Assembly: GCA_903959905.1 (NCBI GenBank)
Contig: CAJBYO010000033.1
Location: 62,001 to 126,000 of the forward strand
DNA length: 64,000 nucleotides
Direction: 5' to 3'
Source: an uncultured Bacteroidales bacterium
Lineage (GTDB): Bacteria; Bacteroidota; Bacteroidia; Bacteroidales; FEN-979
Below, piece after piece: positions 63,336 to 64,000 of the stretch. A program made the translations under genes and the position numbers. The notes under the pieces were generated by a model that saw only the letters and a list, made by a program, of their open reading frames with translations, was not told the origin of the DNA and did not search any database. The stretch's first letter is position 1. Every line of letters starts with the position of its first letter.

Positions 63336-64000
63336 ATGAGAAAATTTACGATTTTCCTTGCCCTTATGCTTTTCATAGGGTTGCAAGTTGCTCATGCCCA
63401 GAGAACAATAACGGGCAAAGTAACGGGTTCTGACGACGGAGCACCCATTCCGGGAGCAACCGTACTCGTTAAAAGCACAGCCGTGGGTGCAATCACCGAT
63501 ATTGACGGCAAATTCAGCCTGGTTGTGCCAAAGGACAAAAACACCATCCTTGTATCCTATGTCGGGATGAAAACACAGGAAATCATGCTTACAGAGACTT
63601 CTGTTTACGACGTGGTTCTTCAGCCCAGCGTACAGGAACTTGAAGGAGTTGTAGTTACAGCCCTTGGTATCCCCAGGGAGAAAAAATCGCTCGGCTATGC
63701 CACACAGGAAGTGAAGGGCGACAATGTGTCAACAGTCAAATCCGCAAACTTCATCAACAACCTCTCCGGTAAAGTTTCCGGCGTCCAGGTTAAATCAAAC
63801 ACCAACATGGGTGGTTCTACCAACGTTATTCTTCGTGGTACCAAATCCCTCACCGGTGATAACCAGGTATTGTTTGTCATTGACGGTGTACCTGTTAACA
63901 ACCAGATCACCAACACTGCTTCACAGCAACAGGCCGGTATCGGATATGACTACGGCAACGCAGCATCCGACATCAACCCTGACGACATTGAATCTGTGAA
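63336..64000 (+). CDS. SusC/RagA TonB-linked outer-membrane protein, N-terminal part
   Basis: 221 codons run to the right edge with no stop. The signal peptide is residues 1-21 (ends near VAHAQ). A carboxypeptidase-D-like domain has ITGKVTGSDDGAPIPGATVL and ISYVGM-type VSYVGMKTQEIML. The plug begins with SGKVSGVQVKSNTNMGGS and LFVIDGVPVNN, the SusC signature. SusC partners (susD and others) would lie outside the window. It imports glycan or peptide fragments. Confidence 0.95.
   Translation, partial: MRKFTIFLALMLFIGLQVAHAQRTITGKVTGSDDGAPIPGATVLVKSTAVGAITDIDGKFSLVVPKDKNTILVSYVGMKTQEIMLTETSVYDVVLQPSVQELEGVVVTALGIPREKKSLGYATQEVKGDNVSTVKSANFINNLSGKVSGVQVKSNTNMGGSTNVILRGTKSLTGDNQVLFVIDGVPVNNQITNTASQQQAGIGYDYGNAASDINPDDIESV

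Noticed and set aside
1-64000. tRNA or rRNA genes in the spacers
   Set aside because: No cloverleaf pattern or conserved rRNA core sequence was seen; a covariance search was not possible here.

Overview
The window looks like a chromosome segment of a Bacteroidota bacterium, probably Bacteroidales-like. The signs are a SusC/RagA receptor start at the right edge, proteins with type IX secretion (T9SS) C-terminal sorting tails, a b558-type succinate dehydrogenase/fumarate reductase, families largely restricted to this phylum (DUF3822, a coiled-coil membrane protein of the DUF7935 kind, DUF2795, short AMP nucleosidase), and Bacteroidota promoter boxes (TAnnTTTG) in front of many genes, often without a clear Shine-Dalgarno. 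No rRNA, tRNA, CRISPR array, prophage or plasmid module was found.

Layout. 1-6.9 kb: end of an RluA-type pseudouridine synthase, plsC, hsp20, a PLD/cardiolipin synthase, then yicC-gmk-nadD, and on the minus strand a YhhQ-type transporter and an alpha/beta hydrolase. 6.9-13 kb: Xaa-Pro aminopeptidase, the sdh/frd CAB operon and pdxB. 13-19.6 kb: a REP-type Y1 transposase with its palindromes, holB, an AlkD-like protein, a truncated acetyltransferase between inverted octamer arrays, cobalamin adenosyltransferase, rsmD and DUF3822. 19.6-32.6 kb: MgtC-type transporter, a lone HsdR-N nuclease domain, AMP nucleosidase, holA, two tandem acyl-CoA ligases, an SDR, purL and trxB. 32.6-41.6 kb: arginine deiminase, an MsbA-like ABC exporter, an AbiEii-type toxin pair, ornithine aminotransferase, and a TonB receptor with a T9SS PCMD-like partner. 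41.6-45.8 kb: ccmB-ccmC-ccmD-ccmE-ubiD. 46-50.3 kb: two tandem T9SS-sorted paralogues. 50.6-64 kb: a GNAT-like protein, LptF/G permease, two glycosyltransferases, EttA, a WbuC cupin, HisS, a histidine-ammonia-lyase-like enzyme, three small membrane proteins and the start of SusC.

The most unusual thing in the window is not a gene cluster but a set of short-period repeats. At about 25 places there are degenerate tandem arrays with 7-, 8- or 9-base units, or long hairpins built of such units. Most are intergenic, but several lie in frame inside conserved genes: PurL (three internal blocks plus its C-terminus), a UbiD decarboxylase, a glycosyltransferase and the transposase itself. Others supply the first or last codons of genes. 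Two enzymes have uncommon active-site residues: the ammonia-lyase has Ala-Cys-Gly in place of the Ala-Ser-Gly that forms MIO, and CcmE carries a CxxxY rather than HxxxY haem-binding motif.
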